DNA of 64,000 nucleotides from Pandoraea faecigallinarum (GTDB taxonomy: Bacteria > Pseudomonadota > Gammaproteobacteria > Burkholderiales > Burkholderiaceae): the NCBI RefSeq assembly GCF_001029105.3, contig NZ_CP011807.3:992001-1056000 (forward strand). Reading direction: 5' to 3'. How positions within the stretch are numbered: position 1 is the first letter of the stretch; each line of letters starts with the position of its first letter. The notes below the pieces were generated by a model. The model made no database searches, had not been told where the DNA came from, and saw only the letters and a program-made list of their open reading frames with translations. This document shows, in pieces, positions 8,326-17,357 of the stretch. A program made the translations under genes and the position numbers.

Positions 8326-8883
8326 ATGTATGCATTGGCAATTGCGATGCTGATAATTCAGGTCATCTCGTTCGAGGTTTACCAGGTTTGGTATTTCCAA
8401 TACACCTCGGAATTTTCGAGGAAAGAAGGGCTCAACGATCTGGCCTCGTTTGCCGGGGCAATCCGCGCCGTCTCGGACGAGCTTTGCACAAAGGTCGAGC
8501 GGCGTAGCCCAGGAGGGTACGAAGTGACGCGGAGCAACGTCGATAAAGGACTGACGAAGACATCGCAGCTTTGGGTGGAGCATGCGGGATGGTGCGATTC
8601 GAACGACAAGAGCGCATGCCTTTGGGGGGCAATCGTCAAAGGAAACACGCTTTGGACCTATCGCCTACCTCGCTACAAATCACCGGACAAGCAGTACGCT
8701 GAACTGATCAATCGCGGTCGGCGTGAAGCTTTCTTTGTGTCATGGTTGTCGGAAAAAGGATTCGGCGTCGGCGTTTGGCCTCTCCCCCAATCCTCGATGC
8801 CCGATTTTTGGCGCGATGTGCCGGAGCAACGCATACCTAATGGTTCGATTGTGCGCTACGAAACGATATGTGTAGAAAAATAA
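8326..8883 (+). CDS. pilM: PilM-like pilus biogenesis protein
   Basis: The protein has 185 residues with a single N-terminal hydrophobic anchor (YALAIAMLIIQVISF) and a presumably periplasmic domain with Cys residues (ELCTKVERR, WCDSNDKSACLW). Size, anchor and position just before the TcpQ-type gene fit PilM of R64-type type IVb clusters, but the match is by context more than by motifs. AGAGGA at 8313-8318 supports the ATG at 8326. Its stop overlaps the next start (TAATG), indicating coupling. Confidence 0.55.
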   Translation: MYALAIAMLIIQVISFEVYQVWYFQYTSEFSRKEGLNDLASFAGAIRAVSDELCTKVERRSPGGYEVTRSNVDKGLTKTSQLWVEHAGWCDSNDKSACLWGAIVKGNTLWTYRLPRYKSPDKQYAELINRGRREAFFVSWLSEKGFGVGVWPLPQSSMPDFWRDVPEQRIPNGSIVRYETICVEK

Positions 8884-9518
8884 TGAACCGCGTTGCGACG
8901 CTTTTCGTGTTCGGTTACTGCGTTGTGCCGTTGTCGTCTGGTGCGCAGGGCCGGGTGGCCAATGGTCCCGTCATCTCGTCTCCCTTGATGAGCGCCGCGT
9001 CTTCGTGGGGTGAGCAAAAGGTCGAACGTGTTGGCACTGGGCAGATTCCTCCTGCTCAGGACGTTGTGTCCACCGCGCGCGAGGCGTTGCCTAGCGAGGG
9101 GAATGCGGATGTTTCTGTATCCCACATCACAATGTCGTCGTCTGATGCGCCCGTTCCAATGGAACGTGGGGGCATGGTTCGTGAAAACGAAGCGCTAAAC
9201 GGAAGAATGACCGGCGATACACCTGCTCATTCGCTGTCCTCCGCCGAAGTGGCGACTTCGAAGTGGGAAGTCCTGCAAGGCGCGTCGTTGCAAGACGGCT
9301 TGAAACGCTGGGCCGATGCCATGGGTTACGAGCTTGTGTGGGACGCACCTTACGATTTTCCGATTCGCGCCAGTCTGGTGTTCGACGGCGATTTCGTCGC
9401 AGCAGTAACGAAGCTCTTCGACGCGTATCGGGACGCGGGACGACCTTTGCAGGTCGATATATATAAGGAGCAACGTCTGGTGCGTGTGTTCCCTCAGGAC
9501 GATGTGGCCTATGAATAA
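8883..9518 (+). CDS. pilL: PilL/TcpQ-type secretin partner protein
   Basis: The protein begins with a signal peptide (MNRVATLFVFGYCVVPLSSGA). A low-complexity linker of about 100 residues follows. The C-terminal 75 residues, starting at KWEVLQGASLQDGLKRWA and ending with YKEQRLVRVFPQD, match the TcpQ domain, which supports stability or localisation of the secretin in TCP and R64 systems. ATG 8883 is chosen because it overlaps the preceding stop. R64 PilL is longer, with a lipoprotein N-terminus, so this is a shortened or cholera-like form. It overlaps pilN by eight bases. Confidence 0.75.
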   Translation: MNRVATLFVFGYCVVPLSSGAQGRVANGPVISSPLMSAASSWGEQKVERVGTGQIPPAQDVVSTAREALPSEGNADVSVSHITMSSSDAPVPMERGGMVRENEALNGRMTGDTPAHSLSSAEVATSKWEVLQGASLQDGLKRWADAMGYELVWDAPYDFPIRASLVFDGDFVAAVTKLFDAYRDAGRPLQVDIYKEQRLVRVFPQDDVAYE

Positions 9519-11169
9519 GACCTTACAGATCGCGATGGCGGTGGTCCTCACGCTTGGCGCGAGCGCGTGCTCGTTCAGACGAGGCGTCGAGACCCGGAGC
9601 GAAGAAGTACTTCGCGCGGCCACCGCGAATGTGGACACGCTGCGCAACGCGTCGCTGCCTAGCGCGGTGACCGTGCACGACAAGGGTTTTTGGGTGTCGA
9701 CCCGCGAGGTGCCATTGAAGCGCGGCACTGTCGACGTTTCCTGCAACATCACGCTTATGCAGACTTCGCCGATTTCGCTCTTCGAACTCGGCTCCCGGAT
9801 CGAAAGCATTTGCGGAATTCCGGTCGACGTCGACGTGAGTCAACCTGTTAAACAAGCCAACGGCAGCCAGTCGGACCGTGAATCGGGCCGTGAAGCTCAG
9901 TCGCTGCCAACGCTCTTGAGTCGTCCAGACGCGCAGCGAGCCATGGGAGCGTCTGTGCCCATGCTCGCGGAGCTCAAGTGGTCGGGGGCACTATCCGGGT
10001 TGCTGGGCCAGGTAACGTCGCAGACTGGCACGCACTGGGAAGCCACCGGGGGGAGAATTCGGATATTCAAGTTCGCCACCAAGGTTTTCAGGATATACGC
10101 GTTACCTGGTACCGAGGCATTGTCCACGTCCATGGGAACCGCAGGCTCGCTTACCAGTGGTAGCGCGTCGTCCGGCGGAGGTGGTGGCATGTCAGGTGGT
10201 GGCATGTCGGGCGGGGCATCCGGAGGGAGCATGGGCGGTGGCACGGTAGGCACGTCGACGCAGAACGTTCAGATATCGGTGAAGCAGTCGATCATGAGCG
10301 ACGTTGAGAAGGCCGTCACCGGCATGCTCTCGCGCGATGGATCGATGGTGCTGTCGCCGTCGACCGCCTCAGTCGCTGTCACGGACACACCTGCAGTGCT
10401 TGCCCGCGTTCGTGATTACGTCGAGCAGCAAAACCGAATTCTCACGACACAAGTTGTTCTGAACGTCAAGATTCTGAGCGTGACGTTTGACCGAGCCGAT
10501 CAGTATGCGATCGATTGGAACAAGCTGGCTTACGCCTCGTCTCGCTTTGGACTGTCATTGGCGTCGCAAGCGGCGCTGGAACAAAACACCAAGGCACGGC
10601 ATGGCGAGGTCCAAATTCTTCGAGGTCCATTCAAGGATACCAAGCTCTTGGTAGACGCCCTCTCGACGCAAGGAAAGGTTTCCGTGGTGACGCAGCCTTC
10701 GGTCACAACTTTGAACCTCCAAGCCGTACCTATGCAGGTTGCGACGCAGACGGCTTACGCTGCGGCGGTGACAAACACGGTGACACCGCAGGTGGGGACC
10801 AGCACTGGCATCACCCCAGGAACCGTGACGACCGGTTTCAACATGCTGCTGCTACCTTACGCCATGCCGGATGGGCGGGTGCTGCTCAAGTACGACATCG
10901 GCATCAGCAACCTTAAACATATTGACAAGTTCGGTGATGCAGCCAGGGGACAGGTGCAGTTACCCACCGTCGACCAGTGGGCTTTCAGCCAGAAGGTTCG
11001 ACTTCGTTCAGGCGAAACGCTTGTCCTCTCTGGATACGATCAGGATCAGAACAGTACCGATGACAGTGGAACATTCGTTCCACAGAACATCTTGATGGGC
11101 GGCTCCAATGCGGCACAGCGCCGGCACACAGTCATTGTCATCTTGATCAATCCTGTAGTCATATCGTAG
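9511..11169 (+). CDS. pilN: Outer-membrane secretin lipoprotein PilN
   Basis: The protein has 552 residues. The N-terminus MNKTLQIAMAVVLTLGASAC is a lipobox, so it is a lipoprotein as in BfpB and R64 PilN. N-domains follow, then a Gly/Ser/Met-rich insert (codons around 10160-10250), a region with VEKAVTGMLSRDGSMVLSP, and a C-terminal secretin domain (VSVVTQPSVTTLNLQAVPMQ, LLPYAMPDGRVLLKYDI, VRLRSGETLVLSGYDQDQ). It forms the gated channel through which the pilus crosses the outer membrane. ATG 9511 lies inside the pilL 3' end, so translation is coupled. The frame is also open from 9484, but that start would bury the lipobox. Confidence 0.9.
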   Translation: MNKTLQIAMAVVLTLGASACSFRRGVETRSEEVLRAATANVDTLRNASLPSAVTVHDKGFWVSTREVPLKRGTVDVSCNITLMQTSPISLFELGSRIESICGIPVDVDVSQPVKQANGSQSDRESGREAQSLPTLLSRPDAQRAMGASVPMLAELKWSGALSGLLGQVTSQTGTHWEATGGRIRIFKFATKVFRIYALPGTEALSTSMGTAGSLTSGSASSGGGGGMSGGGMSGGASGGSMGGGTVGTSTQNVQISVKQSIMSDVEKAVTGMLSRDGSMVLSPSTASVAVTDTPAVLARVRDYVEQQNRILTTQVVLNVKILSVTFDRADQYAIDWNKLAYASSRFGLSLASQAALEQNTKARHGEVQILRGPFKDTKLLVDALSTQGKVSVVTQPSVTTLNLQAVPMQVATQTAYAAAVTNTVTPQVGTSTGITPGTVTTGFNMLLLPYAMPDGRVLLKYDIGISNLKHIDKFGDAARGQVQLPTVDQWAFSQKVRLRSGETLVLSGYDQDQNSTDDSGTFVPQNILMGGSNAAQRRHTVIVILINPVVIS

Positions 11170-11179
11170 TGAGAAGCCA

Positions 11180-12472
11180 ATGTCGCTGAACGCGCCGATG
11201 CACATCCGCATTCTGGGCAATGACGTGGTAGCGGGATTGCTTTGGCAGCCACCACAGCGTCAGTACAACGCCGGACAGATCCGTGCAGCAGCCAAGGAAC
11301 TTCACTGTTCCGGGTATGTGCAATTGAAGCTCGGGAACAAGCAGCTTCAATTTGCACTTGCCCAAAGAGGAGGATCGTCATCCGGGCAGTATTCGCTAGC
11401 CGCGATGCTGTCGCAACGGGTGCCGCACGCCAATTGGGCTGGTGTTTTCGAGCTTCCAGGCGGGAAGTACACGTTCGTGTGCGTGCTTGGTGGCGCAATC
11501 ATGCCGGGGACCGATCTCGTCGGCGATCTCGATGACATCCGTCTGCGATTTACAGAGACACTCGACCTGATCGCCGGGGCGAACAAGACGCTCGGCATAG
11601 TCTACGCGCCTGAGGCGTTGGGTGCGGGTGAATGGACGAATGAGCGACTCGAGAACCTGATCACGAAGTCTACCTTCGTTCGATCCGTGAAGGTTAGGGC
11701 GCTGCCCGGCAACGTGAGCCGAAGGGGAATCCTGATGGCGTTGGGAGCCGCTTCGACCGTTGCAGTGGTTGCCGGGGGTGGTATCTGGTGGCGAGGAAAG
11801 CGTCGCGATCGACAAATGGGGGATATCAAGCCCGCGCCGCGGATCGTCGAAGTTCCTCCGCCCAAATCCTGGACGCTGAGTCCCGACGCCCGCACATTGT
11901 CGCAGTACTGGATCGACACGCTCGACAATATTCCCTACTCAGTGGCCGGATGGACGATTTCACGAGTGCATCTCGCCGCGTCGGAGCTGCTTTGCGAATA
12001 CACACGCGGTATCGACGGCTTTCCTGAGGATGAGTTCCTGGAGGGATTTAGAAGGCAGGGTGGCTTTCAAGTCGACGTGGATTCGGACGGTAAGGCAGTG
12101 GTCAGGCGTGCGCTGTCCATTCCCAAACACTTGCCTCGCGCAGTTGCGACAGTGCTGACCTCGAAGGAACTCTTGTCGAAGTGGGCGTCGCGGTTTCAAC
12201 GCTTCGGTGTTGTTCCCCCGAAGCTGGAAAGTGTCCCTCCCAAAGTTCCGGAGGAAGGGCCGGCAGGCGGTAACGAGCGCGTGCGTTTGCGTTGGGCGAC
12301 GCCAGATTGGCAGGTATTCGGTTGGTCATTCCAAACCCGCATATCACCGAACATTCTTTTCAGTGATTTTGGGATTCCAGGGATCGAACTGGTGTCGTTG
12401 GACGTGACGGGTTTCTCCGATAGTGGAATGGATTGGAAGTTGGAGGGAATGGTTTATGCAACAGCAGCTTAA
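11180..12472 (+). CDS. pilO: Pilus assembly protein PilO (PilO2 family)
   Basis: The protein has 430 residues. An N-terminal cytoplasmic domain of about 175 residues precedes one membrane segment (RRGILMALGAASTVAVVAGGGIWW) and a periplasmic domain rich in aromatic residues. This bitopic layout with a large cytoplasmic part fits PilO2 of R64-type clusters, functionally like BfpC/TcpD-type inner-membrane assembly proteins that link the ATPase to the platform. It starts ten bases after pilN, and its end overlaps pilP by 17 bases. Confidence 0.75.
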   Translation: MSLNAPMHIRILGNDVVAGLLWQPPQRQYNAGQIRAAAKELHCSGYVQLKLGNKQLQFALAQRGGSSSGQYSLAAMLSQRVPHANWAGVFELPGGKYTFVCVLGGAIMPGTDLVGDLDDIRLRFTETLDLIAGANKTLGIVYAPEALGAGEWTNERLENLITKSTFVRSVKVRALPGNVSRRGILMALGAASTVAVVAGGGIWWRGKRRDRQMGDIKPAPRIVEVPPPKSWTLSPDARTLSQYWIDTLDNIPYSVAGWTISRVHLAASELLCEYTRGIDGFPEDEFLEGFRRQGGFQVDVDSDGKAVVRRALSIPKHLPRAVATVLTSKELLSKWASRFQRFGVVPPKLESVPPKVPEEGPAGGNERVRLRWATPDWQVFGWSFQTRISPNILFSDFGIPGIELVSLDVTGFSDSGMDWKLEGMVYATAA

Positions 12473-12980
12473 TGTCGTTTTTCTCGCCAGTGCGATTCTG
12501 GCTGCTACTACCTGTCACGCAGACGAACAGGCGCTTCCGGGGGACAACGGGAAGGCCGGCGTGGAGCGGACGAATGCGTCGGGATTTGTCGACCGCCTCG
12601 GACGACTGCAGACGGAGGTGGTGTTGCTCAAGGCAGAGGCCGCGCGGGCTCAGGCGCAGCTCAGCCTGGAACAGGCGCGGGCACCGCTTGACGCTAACAG
12701 GCGCCAGGGGGTGGCCGCGATCACCAGCATTTACGGTCGTGATCAGAATCTTTATGCAGTGGCCCAGTTTAAGGATGGCCGCACGCAAACAGTGAGAGCT
12801 GGCGACCACCTGTCGAACGGATACGTTGTGAAACGGGTGTCGATTTCGTCCGTGACGCTCGTGAGGAAAGGCGACGAGATTCATATCGACCTCGCCCCTG
12901 TACGTCCGCCGAGCCTCGTGTATGGCAATGCGGGGGGCGCGCTGGATACGCCTCCGCTCCCGGATCGCATGTATCGATGA
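12456..12980 (+). CDS. pilP: Type IVb pilus periplasmic protein PilP
   Basis: The protein has 174 residues with a signal peptide (MQQQLNVVFLASAILAATTCHA). A short coiled coil follows (residues around 45-80, EVVLLKAEAARAQAQLSLEQA), then a compact beta domain (ITSIYGRDQNLYAVAQF, GDHLSNGYVVKRVSISSVTL) typical of PilP/GspC-like proteins that connect platform and secretin. ATG 12456 has GGAGGG at 12442-12447 and lies inside the end of pilO. The stop overlaps the pilQ start by four bases. Confidence 0.78.
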   Translation: MQQQLNVVFLASAILAATTCHADEQALPGDNGKAGVERTNASGFVDRLGRLQTEVVLLKAEAARAQAQLSLEQARAPLDANRRQGVAAITSIYGRDQNLYAVAQFKDGRTQTVRAGDHLSNGYVVKRVSISSVTLVRKGDEIHIDLAPVRPPSLVYGNAGGALDTPPLPDRMYR

Positions 12981-14518
12981 GCAAGATGACCTACGAGGAC
13001 ATTCTCGAACTGGTCCGGTCCGGGGCGCAAGTTCTGTCCGACAGCGCGGATGCGCTCGGCGTTGACGTCGAAAATCGTTCGCTGATGTGTTGCATTAAAG
13101 TGCAGGCCAAGGTGGCCGTCCTTGTGGTGTCAGCATCGCACGTGCTTGAGCCGCATGTGCTTTCCTACCAGGAGACACTCCGACGAAGAGGGTATACGTT
13201 CTCTCGCATCCAATGTTCGATGCAGGAAATACAGGAGTTGTACCGCGTTTCCCGGCGCGATCTCGACGCGGAGGCGGGCAACGAGACGGAGTGGCAATCC
13301 CGAGTCGTCCGGCTAATCGAGAAAGGGGCGGGATTGCGAGCCTCTGACGTGCACATTACGGTGCGGCGTGACCATTGTGACGTGAGGTGCCGCATCAACG
13401 GGGAACTTGTTCTACTGGAGCAACTGCGTCCTGCCGACGGGCTTCGTGTGTGCGCGACCATCTACCAGAGCATGTGCGACGTTGCCGAGCCGACATTCAA
13501 GCCGCATCAAGCGCAGCGCGCACGCATGAAGGAGGAGTTCCTCTCGGAATGCGGGCTGAATGGTGCACGCGTCAATACCCGGCCATTGGTACGTGGAATG
13601 CTCATGGTCATCCGTTTGTTGTACGCCGACAGCGGAAGATCCAGCAAGTCGCTTGGCGATCTTGGGTACTTTCCCGAGCAGCAGGCGATGCTCAAAAGCA
13701 TGACGCGTCTACGTTCCGGCATTGTCCTGTTCTCGGGAGCAACAGGGAGCGGGAAAAGTACGACATTGAAGGTCGTTCTCGAAGAGAGCATTAAAGCGCG
13801 TCCGACGGACCACATTCTCACACTCGAAGATCCTCCCGAATATGAAATCGGCGGAGCTAACCAGTCTCCCGTGATGGGCGACCGTGGCGACGCCAAGGAC
13901 GAGGAACATGTTTGGGCCATGGCAATTTCCGATGCGATGCGTCTGGATCCGGATGTGATCATGATCGGGGAAGTTCGCGATGCCATTACCGCCAAGATGG
14001 CAATTAGAGCCGCCATGACAGGGCACTTCGTGTGGACAACGATTCACGCCAACGACGCGCTTGCCACGCTGTCCCGGCTGGAGGACGAAGGCACGCCGAA
14101 GACACTTCTTACCGATCACAAGCTGATCGTCGGCCTTGTTAATCAGTCGCTGGTTCAGGTCCTCTGCGACCAATGCAAGATCCCCCTGATTGGGAACGAA
14201 CATTGCCTTGATGCAGAAACGCTAGAGCGCGTCCGCAGATTCTGCGTCGAGCGGGGTGTGTTCTTGCAGGGGCCCGGCTGTGGCGGCTGCGATCACACCG
14301 GTGTAGCGGGGCGGACAGTCGTTGCTGAGATCATAAGGACCTCTGCTGGCCTGATGCAGGCGTTCGGATCGGGGCATCACTATCAGGCCCTGCAGTACTG
14401 GTTGGAGCAAATGGATGGCATGAGCAAAATGCGCTCGTTAATACGCAAGATCGACGCGGGACACGTCGATCCGCGCGCCGGCGAGCGCGTTCTAGGCCCT
14501 CTTGCTGACGACTGCTAA
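12977..14518 (+). CDS. pilQ: Pilus assembly ATPase PilQ (GspE/PilB superfamily)
   Basis: The protein has 513 residues. Walker A is GATGSGKS (254-261), Walker B-like DPDVIMIGEVRD (324-335) and a His box GHFVWTTIHAND follows. A zinc-type CxxC pair occurs at CDQC and again at GPGCGGC, as in extension motors of the GspE class. The N-terminal domain has an ASDVHIT motif common to this family. It hydrolyses ATP at the inner face of the cytoplasmic membrane to drive pilin polymerisation, working on PilR. It is coupled to pilP upstream and overlaps the pilR open frame. Confidence 0.9.
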   Translation: MSKMTYEDILELVRSGAQVLSDSADALGVDVENRSLMCCIKVQAKVAVLVVSASHVLEPHVLSYQETLRRRGYTFSRIQCSMQEIQELYRVSRRDLDAEAGNETEWQSRVVRLIEKGAGLRASDVHITVRRDHCDVRCRINGELVLLEQLRPADGLRVCATIYQSMCDVAEPTFKPHQAQRARMKEEFLSECGLNGARVNTRPLVRGMLMVIRLLYADSGRSSKSLGDLGYFPEQQAMLKSMTRLRSGIVLFSGATGSGKSTTLKVVLEESIKARPTDHILTLEDPPEYEIGGANQSPVMGDRGDAKDEEHVWAMAISDAMRLDPDVIMIGEVRDAITAKMAIRAAMTGHFVWTTIHANDALATLSRLEDEGTPKTLLTDHKLIVGLVNQSLVQVLCDQCKIPLIGNEHCLDAETLERVRRFCVERGVFLQGPGCGGCDHTGVAGRTVVAEIIRTSAGLMQAFGSGHHYQALQYWLEQMDGMSKMRSLIRKIDAGHVDPRAGERVLGPLADDC

Positions 14519-14528
14519 TCGCGAGCTT

Positions 14529-15617
14529 ATGAATACTAACAGCCTGATCGCATCGTTGAATCTATGGTTCGCCAAGACCCAGTTTGGCACGAGTTCTCGC
14601 ATTGAATTTTACGAGACGCTTGCCCTGATGCTGGAGAATCGCGTGCTCGTCGCAGAGGCACTATCGGAGATGTGCGCGGTTGCGAGTCGCAACGGAAAGA
14701 ACATGAATCAGCCAATGGCGATCATCATGAATGACTGCCTGGAGTCGATCAATCAGGGTGCTTCCCTCGCAGATGCCCTCGGTCCGTGGGTCGATTCGAA
14801 CGAAGTTGGGGTTTTGGCCGCAGGCGAGCGCTCGGGCGATCTGTCGCGCGCTGTCTATGACGTCATCGCCCTGCTTAAGGCGCAGCAGCGAATCATGGCG
14901 GCTGTGGTGGGCGCTTCGATGTATCCCCTGGTGCTGCTGGCCATGCTGGCGATGCTTTTGCATATTGTCGCGACCAGCCTTGTGCCGAAACTGTCGTCGG
15001 TATCGAAGCCGGAGACGTGGGAGGGGCCGGCATATCTACTGTATTTGATCTCGAATTTCGTCAACTCATACGGTACTACCGTGGTGGTGTCGCTTGTCAT
15101 GATCGTGGTCTTAATTTGGATATCGTTGCCGAGACTGGGTGGCGGTATTCGAGTTGCGCTCGATGGAGTACCTCCCTGGTCCATTTACAGGGACATTCAC
15201 GGTGCGATTTTCATGCTTAACGTCTCGCTTCTGATCGGTTCGGGGCTGATGTTGCAGCAAGCGCTTGAACTGCTAAGGGATCGTGCTGCTTCGTCGTGGC
15301 TGCGCGTTCGAATCGAAGCAACGCTGGAGCGTATCGCGGCCGGTCGTGATCTGGGCCAAGCCTTGGAAGATTCCAATCTTAACTTCCCGAGCGCACGCGC
15401 TATTTCCTATCTGAAACTATTTTCGAAGCGTTCCGGTTTCGACGCCTCGATGTCGAACTTCGCCAAGAAGTGGCTGGACAAGACGATTGACGGCGTTCAA
15501 GGGGCCTCGAAGATTTTCTTGTTAGCCACAATTATCTTGATGGGTGGAATGTTGACGCTGGTGGTCGGAGCGGTTTCCAGTATAGAAAGCGCAATCGAGC
15601 AATCGACCGTTCAGTAA
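14529..15617 (+). CDS. pilR: Inner-membrane platform protein PilR (GspF/PilC family)
   Basis: The protein has 362 residues with two T2SSF repeats. The first has EFYETLALMLENRVLVAEAL and ALGPWVDSNEVGVLAAGERSGDL; the second has FMLNVSLLIGSGLMLQQALELL. Three to four membrane segments lie around MYPLVLLAMLAMLLHIV, GTTVVVSLVMIVVLIWI and the C-terminal IFLLATIILMGGMLTLVVG. It anchors the PilQ hexamer and the minor pilins. ATG 14529 is preferred over the TTG-type start at 14502 because the latter overlaps pilQ with no homology. Confidence 0.87.
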   Translation: MNTNSLIASLNLWFAKTQFGTSSRIEFYETLALMLENRVLVAEALSEMCAVASRNGKNMNQPMAIIMNDCLESINQGASLADALGPWVDSNEVGVLAAGERSGDLSRAVYDVIALLKAQQRIMAAVVGASMYPLVLLAMLAMLLHIVATSLVPKLSSVSKPETWEGPAYLLYLISNFVNSYGTTVVVSLVMIVVLIWISLPRLGGGIRVALDGVPPWSIYRDIHGAIFMLNVSLLIGSGLMLQQALELLRDRAASSWLRVRIEATLERIAAGRDLGQALEDSNLNFPSARAISYLKLFSKRSGFDASMSNFAKKWLDKTIDGVQGASKIFLLATIILMGGMLTLVVGAVSSIESAIEQSTVQ

Positions 15618-15637
15618 TTTCCAATTTGCACCGACTT

Positions 15638-16732
15638 ATGAAAAATCCGGTACACGGCACGCCGCGCGGCGATAGCGTCGCACTTGGTGGGCTTTCGGAA
15701 AGCGGGAGGGCTCTAGTTTCCCGGCTCCTGAGTAACCCACAGGTGATGGAGGTCATGCGTAACGCAGATGGAACGGTGTGGGTTGAATCGGCCGATAAGG
15801 GCATGCATCTCACCAACGAGTCGATTTCAGAGCAGGATGCTATTGGAATATTGCGTGCGAGCATGAATCCTTCGACTTCGGGCCGCGAGATTCCGGACAC
15901 CCGGAATCTCATCGAAGGGGTTTTGGGCGAACAGCGCGCCCGTGTCGTTGGTCTTCTTCCGCCGATTTCGACCAGCCCCGTTTTTGCGATCCGGAAGCAT
16001 GCTCGCGCGATGTTCTCGTTGGACGACTATCGAGATATGGGAATCATAGATTCCCTCCGAAGTAATTTTGTTGCCGATCGCAATACCGATGAGTTGGCAG
16101 AAATGAGTTTCGAACATCCCGTTGACGCCATCAAGTATTTGGTTCGTGAGCGAAAGAATATTCTTATTGTGGGGCCTGCCGGCAGCGGAAAGACAACATT
16201 GGCAAACACTCTGCTCAACGAAATTGCAGAGCAGACCCCAGGCAATCGCCTCATTATCCTCGAAGACGCTGCCGAACTTCAGACGCGAATACCTAATAAA
16301 GTTGCACTGACGACTTCGCTCGATATTGATATGCGAGCGCTGCTTCGCATTACGATGAGATTGCGCCCGGACCGAATCATCATCGGAGAGATACGTGGTT
16401 GGGAAGCCTACACGCTACTGAAGGGATGGACATCGGGCCATCCCGGCGGCGTCGCGACGCTGCACGCAAGTGATTCTCAGGAAGCGTTGTCCAAACTATC
16501 CCACTACATCTTCGAAGAACCCGCAGCACAGTGTTTTACATCCGAATCCATAGGCTGGATGATTTCTCAGGCCGTTGATGTTGTGATGGTGATCGGAAAG
16601 TCAAACAACTCGGCGGGGCGACGCGTCAAAGAGATATGCGAAGTCAGAAACTACATGAATGGCAGGTTCAACTTCAACATTTTGCGATATCAGCCCAATA
16701 CCGGTGCCTACGCGTTCAAGAGTCATATGTGA
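15638..16732 (+). CDS. VirB11/TrbB-type secretion ATPase in the pilus operon
   Basis: The protein has 364 residues. Walker A is GPAGSGKT (179-186). The acidic box is RLIILEDAAELQ, Walker B is RPDRIIIGEIRG (243-254) and the His box is GHPGGVATLHA. The GHPGG-type His box and the ELQ motif are typical of VirB11/TrbB conjugation ATPases, not of the GspE motor encoded just upstream. It has no zinc tetracysteine motif. The N-terminal domain (about 1-160) fits the VirB11 N-domain. Position between pilR and pilT suggests a second motor of this pilus, perhaps for retraction or hand-over, but that is inference. ATG 15638 is chosen; a TTG at 15626 is in frame. Confidence 0.85.
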   Translation: MKNPVHGTPRGDSVALGGLSESGRALVSRLLSNPQVMEVMRNADGTVWVESADKGMHLTNESISEQDAIGILRASMNPSTSGREIPDTRNLIEGVLGEQRARVVGLLPPISTSPVFAIRKHARAMFSLDDYRDMGIIDSLRSNFVADRNTDELAEMSFEHPVDAIKYLVRERKNILIVGPAGSGKTTLANTLLNEIAEQTPGNRLIILEDAAELQTRIPNKVALTTSLDIDMRALLRITMRLRPDRIIIGEIRGWEAYTLLKGWTSGHPGGVATLHASDSQEALSKLSHYIFEEPAAQCFTSESIGWMISQAVDVVMVIGKSNNSAGRRVKEICEVRNYMNGRFNFNILRYQPNTGAYAFKSHM

Positions 16733-16779
16733 AGCGACGCATGAACGGTTGACCTTGGGACGCCGGTCGTCTGATCAAG

Positions 16780-17325
16780 ATGGACATGAATGTGCTTCTT
16801 TCTCACGCAAGAGCTCTTCTCGCTGCCTCGTTGCTTTGGTTGGTTGCGCCTCAGGCGGTACTTGGGCAGAACAGTGCGAAGGCAAGCGAGCCCGCAGAGC
16901 CCTTCAAAGGTGCTCCGGATCCCGATGAGCGATTCAGATGCTCCGTGATTGCCGCATATGAGTTTGCGCTTCCTGTGGACGTAATGCTGGCAGTTGCAGA
17001 GCAGGAGGGAGGTGCCATAGGCCAATGGAAGAAAAATAGGAACGGTACCTATGACATTGGCGTGATGCAGTTCAACACCCAATACCTGAAAGAGCTGTCG
17101 AGATTCGGCGTCTCGGCCGCAGATGTTTCCGGGCCTGGCTGCTATCCGTATCGATTGGCCGCATGGAGAATTCGCCGCCATATTTCTCTCGATGACGGAG
17201 ATGTGTGGGAGCGGATTGCGAACTATCACTCCCGGACCCCGGCACTAAATATGAAGTACAGGGTGGCGATCATGTCACGGAGCGCCAAGTGGGCGCAGAG
17301 ATTGATCGGGATGGGAATATTTTGA
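16780..17325 (+). CDS. pilT: PilT-type lytic transglycosylase
   Basis: The protein has 181 residues with a signal peptide (ARALLAASLLWLVAPQAVLG). The SLT catalytic glutamate is in VAEQEGG and the GVMQFN motif follows, matching the ELNIG/GLMQ pattern of goose-lysozyme-like transglycosylases such as R64 PilT, BfpH and VirB1. The conserved region ends with RIANYHSRTPALNMKYR. It locally opens peptidoglycan for the pilus machine. This PilT is not the retraction ATPase of type IVa pili that shares the name. Confidence 0.85.
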   Translation: MDMNVLLSHARALLAASLLWLVAPQAVLGQNSAKASEPAEPFKGAPDPDERFRCSVIAAYEFALPVDVMLAVAEQEGGAIGQWKKNRNGTYDIGVMQFNTQYLKELSRFGVSAADVSGPGCYPYRLAAWRIRRHISLDDGDVWERIANYHSRTPALNMKYRVAIMSRSAKWAQRLIGMGIF

Positions 17326-17357
17326 ACGAACTGGCGAGAGCCAGGCGTGCGGGGGTT

